This document shows positions 50,046 to 60,709 of a stretch of DNA of 64,000 nt, piece by piece (position 1 is the stretch's first letter; each line of letters opens with the position of its first letter). The notes beneath the pieces were generated by a model. It was not told where the DNA came from. It did no database searches and saw nothing but the letters and a program-made list of their open reading frames with translations. Source of the stretch: JAFGBM01 sp964610155 (GTDB lineage Bacteria; Actinomycetota; Actinomycetes; Actinomycetales; Demequinaceae); NCBI GenBank assembly GCA_964610155.1, contig CAZSUY010000001.1, positions 248,001-312,000 of the forward strand, read 5' to 3'. The translations under genes and the position numbers were made by a program.

Positions 50046-53000
50046 ATGAGGGCCTCGGGTCCAGCGAGCGTTAGCTGGCGAGAGGGTCGGCCCCAATCGG
50101 GCTCTGACCCTCGTTTTTTCGTTTCTTCATCACCTTCACGGTGGATGTCACGGTTCCTCCTCCCCATCCTCGTCTTCTCTTCCCTAACCGTCATTGCGAC
50201 CGCGCCAGCCGCCTCTGCTGCTGGCCCCACCATGTCGTTGTCCCTCTCAGGCAGCGCCGAGGTCATCGCGGGTGACGACACGACCTACGACTTCGCAGCC
50301 ACCAATACAGACGGCACGCTTGACGGCTTCAACCTCGGGCTCATCCTCGACGTGCCTGTGGGGGTCACCTTCGTCAGTTCGAGCTTGGGTACCCCCGTCA
50401 TGTACGACGCCACCCACCCACCTACCACGCTTCCACTCACTCCTATCCCCGCGGGCATAGTCCGCTGGGTATGGGAGGACGTCTCCGACCTTCCCATGAA
50501 TGGCACCTTCGGCGGCTCCGTCACCGTTCACCCAACCCAGCCTTTTCCACGTGATTTCTCGGGCGCTGGCGAAACCGCCGACACCGATGTCTTTCCCGTC
50601 GGCTCTACCTACTCCATCGATGCCTACTCCGCCCTGAGCAGCGACCCGACGTACCTGCCGGTGTTCAACGGGTCGACTGGCGTCGGTGGGCCGATCGCCG
50701 AGGCCGCCACCACGGAAGAGGGCCCCACCCCGGCGACAACGGACATGATCGCCCTCAACATGACCAAGTCGGAGCCCCACCCCGAGTCCGAACTCCCGCG
50801 CGGTGTCCACGATCAGACCACGGTCTACACCATCACGATTCGGAACACGACCGAGGGCCCCACGGACAACGTCATCCTCGTGGACCACATCCCCGCCGGC
50901 CTGGAGTTCCTCGGCTGCCGCGAGGAGGACAACTCTACGGTGGACCGTGAGCCCGCCGACCCGACAATAAACGAGTACCTCAACGCTCCCCTCATGGAAA
51001 ACGCCACTCCGCCGCCTGACTGCATCCTCCCCAACACCGTCGACACCATCGAGGCCACCTCTGCGCTCGCCACCCAGTATGGGATCACGGAAGGAGAGGT
51101 CTACACGCAAGTGACGTGGAACCTCGGGATCCTCACAGCAGGAGAGACCAAACTCGTTCGCTACGCCGCGGGGATCCCTCTCTACGAGAACACCGTGACA
51201 TGGGAAGGGGTTGGGGGTGCACCCACCGCCGGATCCCTCGAGCAAGGCTCGAACCTCGACAACAACAACATCATCGACACCCACTCCACCCGACACGGTA
51301 GTCCCACCAGCCATGAGGACGGCGACACCTGGACCAACGTTGCGAACGTCATCGGCGACTACCAAGGCATCGTCCGCACGGGAGCCGACCGGGCAACGCC
51401 GGACCGCGCCGACTACACCATCTACGCAATGGATCTCGCGATCCTCAAAACCGTCACCAGCGGCGACCCGTTCGTGGTCGGCCAGCTCACCGGGTTCAAC
51501 CTGCACCTGAGCCAGAGCGAATACATGAACTCCAAGGACATTGTCATCACGGACACTCTCCCCAACGGACTGTGCCCGCTCATGCCCGCAGGCACGACCC
51601 TCATCGTGCACGATGGCATCACCATTCCCGCCGAGTGCCTCGTCCCCGGAACCGTCACGGGAGCGCGGATGGTCTCCGTCGACGCGTATGGGGATGGCAC
51701 GTTCGTCATCGTGTTCCGCCCGAACACCGTTGCCGACCCCAACCCCGACAACTTCATCTTGGGGCCGAACGAGACCTACGACATCACCTTCGACGCGCTC
51801 AACCGCGGTGCCTACGAACTCGCCCCCAGCATCTATGGACCAACAACCTCGGGTGATGGGTTCGGCAACACGGTCGAGTTCGACGCGACGGACTATGCGA
51901 TTCCCGATCTCCTAGACTGGTTCCCCGACGACTGGTTTGTGTGGGACGACTCCGGCGCCGGTATCGGTTCCGACCTTACGACCATCAGCAAGCGAGTCAT
52001 GCCTCGCGATGAGGTCGACGTCGATCTTGGCCCCGGTGTAAACCCCTGCACGAACGGCACGTTCGTCGTCGGCCCGGAACCCGGATTCCGCCTCGGCGAT
52101 ACCGTGTGCTTCCAGTTGACCGTGAACTTCCCCTCCTCGATCGACGTCCGCAACCCGGTCGTCACGGACTTCCTTCCGCGTGGGTTGACGTACGCGGGGC
52201 ACGAGATCGACACCGCCCTCCCGAACTCCGTGCCGGCCGGAGATATCCAGGAGGACGCGACCCACGCCGCCGATGGCCGGCTCGAGTGGAAACTCGGCCA
52301 CCTTGGTGACCTCATCAACCCCGACCTCTACGTCACGCGTGGCCAGGTTCTCGTCGTCGACCTCTGGGCGACCGTGGACGCCCCCTCGAACGGGCCGATC
52401 CTCGACAAGCCCGAGAACCTCATGAAGTACCGACAGCAGAACGTCGAGGGCGTCCTGTACTTCCTCAGGGACCAGGCCGAGATCGAGATCCAGCCCGAGC
52501 TCGAACTCGTCAAGGGCGTCGAGAGCGTCCTCGACAACTCCTTGATTTCGTCCTCGACGCGCCTAGCTCTCTTCGAAGATGATCCCTTCGGCACGGAGTT
52601 CGCCTCGAATCGCGACGGGATCGAGGTGCGCGAGGAAGAGGTAGTCACCTACCGCGTCGACCTCCATACCATGCCGTATGAGGCCCACAACGCCGTCGTG
52701 TGGGACGTCCTCCCAGCCGGGATCACGAAGGCTGACGTCTCGGCGATCAGCATCCCCAACCTTCTTGCGACCGGGACCGCCTACGATCCCGGCGACCCCG
52801 GCTACCCCGCGGGGATGGACCCGACCCTCAACACAAGGTCCGTCGTCATCTGGACGGGGGTCGACGTCCCCTACGTCGGACTACCCCTCGAGGCCCAACA
52901 AACCCTGACGTACGACGTGACGATTCCCATCGGGACCTCCGTCGCGACCAGTCACGACAACACCGCCTCGATCATCAGCTATACAGGCGCCGTCAATACC

Positions 53001-56000
53001 TCGCTCGACCCCGACTTCCAGACGTACTACCCGACCGACTCGTACGACACATCGCTGAGCGCCCTGTGGAACACCCCCGGCACCTCCACGCGGGACGACT
53101 CGAATGTCTACCTACCTTCGGCCTCGGTAGCGAAGTCCCTCACCACCGAATTCGACGTGACAAACAACGGCGTTGACCAAGCGGTCAAGGGCGAGATCGT
53201 GCACTTCACCTACTCTGCGACGGTCCCGGCCCATACGACGGTTCAAAACGGCGTTCTCTCCGATGCTCTCCCCAATCCGGGCTACTGGACCATCCACGAC
53301 ACCCTTACGACGGTGACCTACCCCGTCACTGATCCCCCTTTTGACTCGACCGACTTCTCGCTCGATACAGCAACGGGCACGCTAACCTTCCCGACCACGC
53401 ATATCAACGACACGGACGCCGACCAGGTGTTCTCGGTTGACCTCTACGCCCACGTCAACCCGGTGGGGACGTGGGGTCACAACACCACCACCCCCCGGAC
53501 CAATACCGCGACATTCACAAGCGTCACACAACCACCTACGACCGCGACGGCCGACCTCTACGTCATCACCCCAAACCCGACGATCGGCAAACAGGCCGTC
53601 CCCGACTGGGTGACCGCGGGCGAGACGGTCACCTACACCCTCACCGCGGGCAACAACGATGTGGACAACCGGCCCACGTCCTTCGACACCCAGGTGATCG
53701 ACTGCGTGCCGGACGGGCTCACCGTCATCACCCCAAGTCCCCTCTCTCCAAGTCAAGGCACCGCGATAATCGACAATGACCTCTCCTGCTCAGGTACCCG
53801 GATCGTCTGGGACGTCGGGTCCCTCCTCTCTGGAATCGCCAACTACGAGACGCTGACCTACCAGGCAACCGTTGACCCGGACGCCGCAGGTCTTGCGACC
53901 TACACGAACTCGGCCACCATCACCGGCTATAGTCTCGATGACCCACCCCCCCTGACCGATCGTGCGACGTACTCCCCCGATCCCACTACTGAAGTCGTGA
54001 CCGTCCTCGGTGCGATCATGTCGAAGACCGTGGATGGACCAGACGCCACCATCGGTGAGAAACGCCACTACACGATCACCGTCACCCTCCCCGCAGACGT
54101 CAACTTCTACGACGCCGCCCTCATCGACGACTTCCCAGACGGCCTGAGCCTGGATCCAGCCTCCATCGCCATCACGTGCTCGTACAACGCGGGTCTCGAC
54201 GACTGCATGGACGACACTCACTTCCCCGGAGAATGGCAAGACCTCACCGCAATTGACTCGAGTATCGGGTGGTGGCTTGGTGACGTCGAGGACTTTTCCG
54301 AAGAACGCCTCATCACGCTGACATACACGGCAACCGTGCTCGACTACTGGGAGAATGTGAACGACTTCGACCTTGTCAACACGGCGAGCCTTCGCTGGTC
54401 GACGATCGACCTCCCCAACGGTCCGCTCCCCGACACCTCGTATTCACCCGACGTGAACACGTCCATCAGTGCGACGGTCAACGTCGTCGAGCCGATCGTA
54501 GACATCGCCAAACTCGTCAATGGCCATAACTCCGACGGGGTCGCCCCGGGCGAGATCTTCACCTATACCGTCACCGTCACGAACAACGGTGACTCGACGG
54601 CCTACGACGTCACCGTCAATGACATCGTTCCCGACGGCGTGATCGTCGACGCGGGGACCATCTCCGATGACGGCACGATCAGCGGTGCCGCGGCGACCGG
54701 CGGCGGGACGATCTCGTGGGATCCCACACCTCCCCAGCCGCTCCTCGATCTCGAGGTTAGCGCCCCCAATAACACCGACGCCTTCACCTATGATGCGATC
54801 CTCATGGATTCCTCCTTGCTCCACTCCGCCGATGTCTTCACCAACGTAGCGACCGTGACGGGTTACTATTCCCACCCCACTGACCCCACCGGCACCGTCT
54901 ACGACGATGCCGAGCGACGCTTCTACAATGTCGCGCCCTTGCCCTGGGCTGACGCCGTCGTGACACCCGACTTCCCCGACCCGGACATCGTCAAGACGCC
55001 CGACCCCGGGCCTGCCTATATCGGCGTCCCGCACGCGTTTTCGATCGTCGTGACGAACGAAGGTGACAGCCTCGCGCAAAACCTCGAGGTCGTCGACACC
55101 CTTCCCGTAGACTGGGTGTACGACACGGGCTCGACGACCATCGACGGCAACCCGGCGGGTGATCCGGCAATCGCTGGCCAGGATCTCACGTGGTCCTCGC
55201 CCACGCTCCCGAACCTCGACCCTGACGGGTCCGTGACGATCGTCTATACGGCCCACCCCGTCGACGGGCCCCTATGGCCCGACCCCGGGGCCATATGGAC
55301 GATGGCCAACACGGGCGGTTCTTTTTTTCACTGGAACCACGTGGAAGTGACGGTGGAGGATATCTTGGGCGATACAGGAAACGCCGACGGGGAGTACGAA
55401 GACGATACTTGGGCGTCGATAACGATCGACCGTGCAGACGTCACCATCGAAAAGACGCACACGGGTGACCCGACGGCGGGCGACACCTTCTCGTGGACCG
55501 TCCGGGTGACCAATACCGGCCCCGACGAAGCGGTGGGGGACTTCGTCGTCGTCGATACTCTTCCCGCCGACGCGACCTACGACGGCTTCGAGGGCGATAA
55601 CTGGAGTGTCGATGTATCCTCACTACCGGGCCAAGTGACCTTCACCCATCCGGGACCGCTGGCGAATGGCTTTGACCTCGATGAACTCACCGTCAACGTC
55701 ACGCTTCCCGCCAACCTCGCATTTGGCACCCCCTTCGACAACTCTGTGACCGTCTCCAACGAGACCCTCGACTTCATCCCTGGGAACAACACCTTTGTCG
55801 ATACCGCAACCACCGTCATCGCCGCCGACATCCAACTCGTGAAGACGACTGTCGGAGGCCCCTTTTTCGCTGGCGATACGATCACGTGGGACATCGACGT
55901 GACCAACAACGGCCCCTCGGACGCCGTCGCACCATTCACGGTGACCGACACGCTACCGGCGACACTTGATTGGAGCTCGGTCAGCACGAGCGGGACGGGA

Positions 56001-57179
56001 TGGACGTGCAACCCGGTGAACGGCAGCGGCGAACTCGTCTGCACGCCGTCGGCGGCGACCCTCGACGCCTTGGCATCCTTGCCTACCCTGACCGTCGAGG
56101 CGACCATCCTGCCCGGCGTCACCGGCAACATCGACAACACCGCCGACGTCTTCCTCTCACCTGTGGACCTTGTTCCGGGGAACAACACGGACACGACATC
56201 TGACCCCCTCGGCCTCGCCGACCTGTCGCTCATCAAGACGACCACGTCCCTCGATATCCCCGCCAACGGCACGGGGACCTTCCGTGTCGACATCGCCAAC
56301 GCTGGACCCTCGGACGCCCTCACCGTCACCGTCGAGGATCACCTGCCGGGCGGCCTGACCTACCTCAACCTCGTCGACATGGCGTCCACCGACACCTGGA
56401 GTTGCGTCGTGAACGCCGGGGATCCGGCTCGGATCGATTGCTCCCTGGATTCCAACGGTGGGATCCTCCCCAACGGAGGCGCTACATGGTTCGAGTTCGC
56501 GGTTCGGGCCGATGCCACCTGGTCGAACACCGACGTGAACACGGCCACCGTGGACTCGAACACGCCCGACCCCGATCTCACGAACAATGAGGATGACTCC
56601 ACCACCGCTCCGGTGCTCATCGTCAACAAAGGTGCCGTGCCGACGATCGTCGAGCGCGGATCCACGGTTGAGTACACCATCAACGTTCAGAGCATGTCCT
56701 ATGGCTCGACGGATGACGTCACCCTGACGGATCCCATCCCCTCCCCGTTGCACGTCGACTCGATCGTGATGTACGCCTCCACCGACCCGACGGTCCCGGG
56801 CTGGTCGAGTTGCGGTGTCACCGGCAAGGACATCGATGGCTACGGTGGCACCCTGACGTGCGACCTCGGCGGAACCCTTGCGCGGGGAAGGACCACGCCG
56901 AACATCATCGTGACCGCCACGGTTCGACCGTCGACCCCACCCGGGTCCCTGCAGAACGTCGCCACCGTCGAGTGGGTCGATACCACCGGCCTCGTAGCCA
57001 GAACGCTCAGCGCAGTCGACGACGCCACCATCGGAGTCACCCTCACGGGTGCCGAACTCGCGGCTACGGGAACCTACGGCCTCCTGTGGAGGATTGCGCT
57101 CGCCCTCGCGCTCATGGCCCTCGGCGGTTGGTTCATCATTGCCTCCCGCCGCATGCGCACCTCTGAACCCGAGGTTTAG
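50046..57179 (+). CDS. Giant DUF11-repeat cell-wall-anchored surface protein
   Basis: The 2,377-residue product has a long signal region (TM core FLLPILVFSSLTVIATAPAASA around 37-60), then about 13 beta-sandwich repeats of DUF11 and isopeptide type. Typical units read VTNTGPDEAVGDFVVVDTLP, VTNNGPSDAVAPFTVTDTLP and VTNEGDSLAQNLEVVDTLP. The early repeats are more divergent and larger. The C-terminus is a sorting signal: LAATG (2338-2342), TM helix, and RRMR. LAxTG is the motif of actinobacterial class E sortases; no sortase is in the window. It should form a long rigid fibre outside the cell, for adhesion or as a surface layer. Confidence 0.9.
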   Translation: MRASGPASVSWREGRPQSGSDPRFFVSSSPSRWMSRFLLPILVFSSLTVIATAPAASAAGPTMSLSLSGSAEVIAGDDTTYDFAATNTDGTLDGFNLGLILDVPVGVTFVSSSLGTPVMYDATHPPTTLPLTPIPAGIVRWVWEDVSDLPMNGTFGGSVTVHPTQPFPRDFSGAGETADTDVFPVGSTYSIDAYSALSSDPTYLPVFNGSTGVGGPIAEAATTEEGPTPATTDMIALNMTKSEPHPESELPRGVHDQTTVYTITIRNTTEGPTDNVILVDHIPAGLEFLGCREEDNSTVDREPADPTINEYLNAPLMENATPPPDCILPNTVDTIEATSALATQYGITEGEVYTQVTWNLGILTAGETKLVRYAAGIPLYENTVTWEGVGGAPTAGSLEQGSNLDNNNIIDTHSTRHGSPTSHEDGDTWTNVANVIGDYQGIVRTGADRATPDRADYTIYAMDLAILKTVTSGDPFVVGQLTGFNLHLSQSEYMNSKDIVITDTLPNGLCPLMPAGTTLIVHDGITIPAECLVPGTVTGARMVSVDAYGDGTFVIVFRPNTVADPNPDNFILGPNETYDITFDALNRGAYELAPSIYGPTTSGDGFGNTVEFDATDYAIPDLLDWFPDDWFVWDDSGAGIGSDLTTISKRVMPRDEVDVDLGPGVNPCTNGTFVVGPEPGFRLGDTVCFQLTVNFPSSIDVRNPVVTDFLPRGLTYAGHEIDTALPNSVPAGDIQEDATHAADGRLEWKLGHLGDLINPDLYVTRGQVLVVDLWATVDAPSNGPILDKPENLMKYRQQNVEGVLYFLRDQAEIEIQPELELVKGVESVLDNSLISSSTRLALFEDDPFGTEFASNRDGIEVREEEVVTYRVDLHTMPYEAHNAVVWDVLPAGITKADVSAISIPNLLATGTAYDPGDPGYPAGMDPTLNTRSVVIWTGVDVPYVGLPLEAQQTLTYDVTIPIGTSVATSHDNTASIISYTGAVNTSLDPDFQTYYPTDSYDTSLSALWNTPGTSTRDDSNVYLPSASVAKSLTTEFDVTNNGVDQAVKGEIVHFTYSATVPAHTTVQNGVLSDALPNPGYWTIHDTLTTVTYPVTDPPFDSTDFSLDTATGTLTFPTTHINDTDADQVFSVDLYAHVNPVGTWGHNTTTPRTNTATFTSVTQPPTTATADLYVITPNPTIGKQAVPDWVTAGETVTYTLTAGNNDVDNRPTSFDTQVIDCVPDGLTVITPSPLSPSQGTAIIDNDLSCSGTRIVWDVGSLLSGIANYETLTYQATVDPDAAGLATYTNSATITGYSLDDPPPLTDRATYSPDPTTEVVTVLGAIMSKTVDGPDATIGEKRHYTITVTLPADVNFYDAALIDDFPDGLSLDPASIAITCSYNAGLDDCMDDTHFPGEWQDLTAIDSSIGWWLGDVEDFSEERLITLTYTATVLDYWENVNDFDLVNTASLRWSTIDLPNGPLPDTSYSPDVNTSISATVNVVEPIVDIAKLVNGHNSDGVAPGEIFTYTVTVTNNGDSTAYDVTVNDIVPDGVIVDAGTISDDGTISGAAATGGGTISWDPTPPQPLLDLEVSAPNNTDAFTYDAILMDSSLLHSADVFTNVATVTGYYSHPTDPTGTVYDDAERRFYNVAPLPWADAVVTPDFPDPDIVKTPDPGPAYIGVPHAFSIVVTNEGDSLAQNLEVVDTLPVDWVYDTGSTTIDGNPAGDPAIAGQDLTWSSPTLPNLDPDGSVTIVYTAHPVDGPLWPDPGAIWTMANTGGSFFHWNHVEVTVEDILGDTGNADGEYEDDTWASITIDRADVTIEKTHTGDPTAGDTFSWTVRVTNTGPDEAVGDFVVVDTLPADATYDGFEGDNWSVDVSSLPGQVTFTHPGPLANGFDLDELTVNVTLPANLAFGTPFDNSVTVSNETLDFIPGNNTFVDTATTVIAADIQLVKTTVGGPFFAGDTITWDIDVTNNGPSDAVAPFTVTDTLPATLDWSSVSTSGTGWTCNPVNGSGELVCTPSAATLDALASLPTLTVEATILPGVTGNIDNTADVFLSPVDLVPGNNTDTTSDPLGLADLSLIKTTTSLDIPANGTGTFRVDIANAGPSDALTVTVEDHLPGGLTYLNLVDMASTDTWSCVVNAGDPARIDCSLDSNGGILPNGGATWFEFAVRADATWSNTDVNTATVDSNTPDPDLTNNEDDSTTAPVLIVNKGAVPTIVERGSTVEYTINVQSMSYGSTDDVTLTDPIPSPLHVDSIVMYASTDPTVPGWSSCGVTGKDIDGYGGTLTCDLGGTLARGRTTPNIIVTATVRPSTPPGSLQNVATVEWVDTTGLVARTLSAVDDATIGVTLTGAELAATGTYGLLWRIALALALMALGGWFIIASRRMRTSEPEV

Positions 57180-57226
57180 GGTCCCAGGTTCAGGAACCCA
57201 GCGGACTTCGCCGTACGCTTGAGTCC

Positions 57227-58240
57227 ATGAACGATACCCTTCCCGTCGTGCCCTTTGGCGGCACGGACATGTCCATCACCCGCGTGGGCCTCGGCACCTT
57301 CGCCATAGGCGGAGGGGAGTGGGCCTTCGGCTGGGGTCCCCAAGACGACGATTCCTCCATCCGTGCCATCGTCCATTCCGTCGAGCGGGGAATCAACTGG
57401 GTCGATACCGCCCCGCTCTATGGCCTCGGTCGCTCCGAAATGGTCGTTGCCCAGGCGATGAAGGCCATCCCGTCGGCCGACTGTCCGTACATCTTCACCA
57501 AGGCGGGGTTCATTTGGGACGACGACCCGATGGCCATGCCGAAGCGCGTCGGCAATCCGGCCTCCCTTCTGGGCGAGGTCGAACAGTCGCTTCGGCGGCT
57601 CGAGGTCGAACGGATCGACCTCCTCCAGATGCACTGGCCCAGCGAGGACGACACCACCGTCGAGGACTACTGGCCGGTGTTCGCCGAACTAGTTGACGCG
57701 GGGAAGGTCCGGGCGATCGGCCTGTCCAACCATCTCATTCCCGACCTCGAAACGTGCGAGGCCATCCGGCACGTCAATTCGCTTCAGCCCCCCTTCAGCA
57801 TGATTCAGAGGGAGGTGGCCGCCGACATCCTTCCGTGGTGCGCCGCGCACGATACGGGGGTCATCGTGTACGCCCCGATGGCCTCCGGTGCCCTCACGGG
57901 GGCCTTCACCAAGGAGAAGCTGGCCGCCCTACCTCAAGACGATTGGCGTCGACACGATGCAAGATTCCAGGGCGACGAGCTCGAGCGGAGACTCGCCCTG
58001 GTCGAACGGCTCCGCCCGATCGCTGAGGCACACGACACCACCGTCGGGGCAATCGCCGTCGCGTGGACCCTGACCTTTCCTGGGGTCACGGGTGCCATCG
58101 TCGGAGCCCGCAGCCCCGAACAAGTCGATGGTTGGGTTCCGGCCGCCGCCCTGACGTTCACGGACGAGGAACTCGGCACCATCCGAGAGGCGCTGGCCGA
58201 CCTCGCGGTGGGTGAAGGCCCACTCGATCCCATGGTATAA
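57227..58240 (+). CDS. Aldo/keto reductase
   Basis: This 337-residue AKR keeps the catalytic tetrad: Asp and Tyr in WVDTAPLYGLGRSE, Lys in IFTKAGFIW and His in LLQMHWPSED. The barrel segments AIGLSNHLIPDL, IVYAPMASGALTGAF and GAIVGARSPEQVDGW are typical of AKR family 11-13 proteins, which reduce aldehydes or sugars with NADPH. ATG 57227 is 7 nt after TACGCT (57214-57219), indicating a leaderless mRNA. Confidence 0.92.
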   Translation: MNDTLPVVPFGGTDMSITRVGLGTFAIGGGEWAFGWGPQDDDSSIRAIVHSVERGINWVDTAPLYGLGRSEMVVAQAMKAIPSADCPYIFTKAGFIWDDDPMAMPKRVGNPASLLGEVEQSLRRLEVERIDLLQMHWPSEDDTTVEDYWPVFAELVDAGKVRAIGLSNHLIPDLETCEAIRHVNSLQPPFSMIQREVAADILPWCAAHDTGVIVYAPMASGALTGAFTKEKLAALPQDDWRRHDARFQGDELERRLALVERLRPIAEAHDTTVGAIAVAWTLTFPGVTGAIVGARSPEQVDGWVPAAALTFTDEELGTIREALADLAVGEGPLDPMV

Positions 58241-58242
58241 AC

Positions 58243-58273
58243 TGCCACGATGCTGCGTCCTGAGGACGTGGCA
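58243..58273. terminator. Hairpin after aldo/keto reductase gene
   Basis: TGCCACG (58243-58249) pairs with CGTGGCA (58267-58273), and an alternative inner stem is CGTCC-TGA-GGACG. It begins 3 bp after the stop codon. No T-tract follows. Confidence 0.45.
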
Positions 58274-58275
58274 CG

Positions 58276-58335
58276 ACCGGCTTCCCGCGGTGAGGCACCA
58301 CCTCCCCCCCTCGTTGCCTCCCGCGGGGCGCCGGT
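58276..58335. repeat. Extended 60-bp inverted repeat between convergent genes
   Basis: ACCGGC and CCCGCGG-T-GAGGCA on the left (58276-58297) pair with TGCCTC-CCGCGGG and GCCGGT on the right (58315-58335), leaving a C-rich 17-nt loop and small bulges. It lies between the reductase and metE stops and could terminate both, but its size is unusual for a terminator. Confidence 0.55.
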
Positions 58336-58387
58336 CGAACTGTCTCTGTAACCAGCCTGTGGAACGCTAGTGCCGCTTGGCATCGGC

Positions 58388-60709
58388 CTAACGGCCACGA
58401 ACCACCTTCGTCGCGGCGATCATGTTCTTGAGGGATGCCAAGGTCTCGGGGTACGCCCGGGTCTTGAGTCCACAGTCGGGATTGACCCACAGCAACGGAC
58501 CAGGAATGAAGGCGAGCGCCTCCATGAGGAGGCCAGCGATCTCCTGGGTCGTCGGCACCCTGGGTGAATGAATGTCCCAGACGCCGGGGCCGATGCCCCG
58601 CTCGAATCCGTGCTCCTTGATGGCAGGAAGCACCTCCATGCGAGAACGAGCCGCCTCGATGGATGTCACGTCGGCCGCCAGCCCGTCGATCGCATCGATG
58701 ATCTCACCGAACTCCGAGTAGCACAGGTGGGCGTGAATCTGCGTATCGTCCCGTACCCCAGATGTCGCCAACCGATACGCACCCACCGCCCACTCGAGGT
58801 AGGCCTCCTGATCGCGCTTCCTCAATGGAAGGAGCTCACGTAATGCCGGTTCGTCGACCTGAATGACACCGATGCCGGCCGCCTCAAGGTCCGCAATCTC
58901 CTGGCGCAGCGCCAGGCCGATCTGTCGTGACGTTTCTGCGAGTGGCTGATCATCCCTGACAAACGACCATGCGAGGATGGTCACCGGTCCCGTCAGCATG
59001 CCCTTGACCGGCTTCTCACTCAAAGACTGGGCATAGATAGCCCACCGAACCGTCATCGGCTCGGGTCGCGAGACGTCGCCCCACAGGATGGATGGTCGGG
59101 TACAGCGAGAGCCATAAGACTGAACCCAACCGTTCTTCGTCACAGAAAACCCATTGAGCAACTCGGCGAAGTACTGAACCATGTCGTTGCGCTCTGCCTC
59201 GCCGTGCACGAGCACATCCAGACCGATTTCTTCCTGAAGCTTGATCACGAAGGCTATCTCGGTCTTCATGGCGACCTCATAGACGGAGTCGTCAATCTCG
59301 CCCCGGCCCAAAGCCGCCCGGGCCTTGCGAATCTCCTCGGTCTGCGGAAACGATCCGATCGTGGTCGTCGCCAGTTCGGGCAGATTAAGGCGCTCGGCCT
59401 GAGCCTGTCTGCGACTCGCAAAGTCACTTCGGACATAATCGGAATCCGCGACGGCCGAGACCGCCGCGCGCACGGTCGCGTCGTGAGTCCCGGGGTGGGA
59501 AGAACGTACGGCAAGCGCGGCTCGGGTCTCGGCAAGAGTATCGGCGATGGCATCCATGCCCTCTGTCCGTCCCCGTGCGAGCGTGACAATCTCGCCGACC
59601 TTCTCGTCCGCAAAGGCAAGCCAGGGAAGAATGTCACCGAGGTGCTCTTCTCCCTTCAGGCTGTGAGGCACATGGAAGAGGGAAGTGGAGGGCGATAAGG
59701 CGACTGCGCCTCCCAACGCCTCGCACCGCGTCGCCTTCTCCAGGGCCGCCTCAAGGTCGGTGCGCCAGATTGCGTGGCCATCGACTACCCCGGCGACGAC
59801 GGTCTTCCCCGTGAGGTCCACGTTCGTGGGCATGGTTCCTCGCACCAGGTCAAGGCCGATCGCCTCGATGGAGGATGCTGCGAGAACCGGGAGCGCGTCC
59901 TCGAGGGAACCGTAGGGAGCGGCGACGAAGATGGCGGGTCGTTTCTCTGCCTCACCAAGAATCTCATAGGCCTGACGGGTGGCGTCGAGCACCTCCTCTC
60001 GCGGAATGTCAAAATCGGCGACAAGGGCTGGCTCGTCGATCTGTACCCACTCCACTCCGGCCTCCTTGAAGGCGGCGAGCAACTTCACATAGACGGGAAG
60101 GAGATCGACGAGGCGGGACAGCGGGCGGAAGGCAAGCGGGGCCTCCTCCACCGACTTCGCAAGAAGAAGGAAGGTCACGGGACCAGTGATGACGGGGCGG
60201 GTGAGGAATCCCGCCGCTTTCGCCTCTATGAATTCGTCCACCCAGCGGGTCGATGAGAGATGAAAGGCGGTAGCGGGTCCGATCTCCGGGACCAGATAGT
60301 GGTAGTTGGAGTCGAACCACTTGGTCATCTCAAGGGGTGCCTTGTCCCCAATACCTCTCGCTATCGTGCTGTATCCCGCCAGATCCATCCCCCCCTCGGC
60401 ACCTGAGAGGTCGGCGAAACGTTCAGGTAGCGCCCCCACCGTAACCGCCGCGTCCAGGACATGGTCATAGAAGGAAAAGCCCGATGGAATGGAGGAATCA
60501 TCCCGGCCGAGCCCGAGAGCCGCCAGGTTTTCGAGGGTGCTAAGGCGGAGTGCCCGCGCCTGCCCCTCAAGTTCGTCGACCGTGGTCTTACCCTTCCAGA
60601 ATGACTCCAGGGCCTTCTTGAGTTCTCTGTTCCGACCGATGCGGGGATACCCGATAATGGTGCCCTTCGGAAAGGGTGCGACCCTGGGGGCGTTCGGATT
60701 CTTGGTCAT
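58388..60709 (-). CDS. metE: Cobalamin-independent methionine synthase
   Basis: The 773-residue enzyme has the usual MetE length and two-barrel structure. The N-terminal half begins GTIIGYPRIGRNRELKKALESFWKG; the C-terminal half has TTIGSFPQTEEIRKAR, the zinc-binding HGEAERNDMVQYFAE with His and Glu, RCTRPSILWGDVSRP, IHAHLCYSEFGEI with the zinc Cys, and LWVNPDCGLKTRAY with the second Cys. It transfers methyl from methyltetrahydrofolate polyglutamate to homocysteine. ATG 60709 has AGAGGG upstream; metF, which makes its substrate, lies 600 bp away. Confidence 0.97.
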   Translation of the reverse strand: MTKNPNAPRVAPFPKGTIIGYPRIGRNRELKKALESFWKGKTTVDELEGQARALRLSTLENLAALGLGRDDSSIPSGFSFYDHVLDAAVTVGALPERFADLSGAEGGMDLAGYSTIARGIGDKAPLEMTKWFDSNYHYLVPEIGPATAFHLSSTRWVDEFIEAKAAGFLTRPVITGPVTFLLLAKSVEEAPLAFRPLSRLVDLLPVYVKLLAAFKEAGVEWVQIDEPALVADFDIPREEVLDATRQAYEILGEAEKRPAIFVAAPYGSLEDALPVLAASSIEAIGLDLVRGTMPTNVDLTGKTVVAGVVDGHAIWRTDLEAALEKATRCEALGGAVALSPSTSLFHVPHSLKGEEHLGDILPWLAFADEKVGEIVTLARGRTEGMDAIADTLAETRAALAVRSSHPGTHDATVRAAVSAVADSDYVRSDFASRRQAQAERLNLPELATTTIGSFPQTEEIRKARAALGRGEIDDSVYEVAMKTEIAFVIKLQEEIGLDVLVHGEAERNDMVQYFAELLNGFSVTKNGWVQSYGSRCTRPSILWGDVSRPEPMTVRWAIYAQSLSEKPVKGMLTGPVTILAWSFVRDDQPLAETSRQIGLALRQEIADLEAAGIGVIQVDEPALRELLPLRKRDQEAYLEWAVGAYRLATSGVRDDTQIHAHLCYSEFGEIIDAIDGLAADVTSIEAARSRMEVLPAIKEHGFERGIGPGVWDIHSPRVPTTQEIAGLLMEALAFIPGPLLWVNPDCGLKTRAYPETLASLKNMIAATKVVRGR

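Noticed and set aside
50247..51611. Long minus-strand open frame (454 codons) opposite the giant surface-protein gene
   Set aside because: It is composition-driven: its residues mirror the Asp/Thr/Val-rich codons of the plus-strand repeats, and it has no family motif or start signal.
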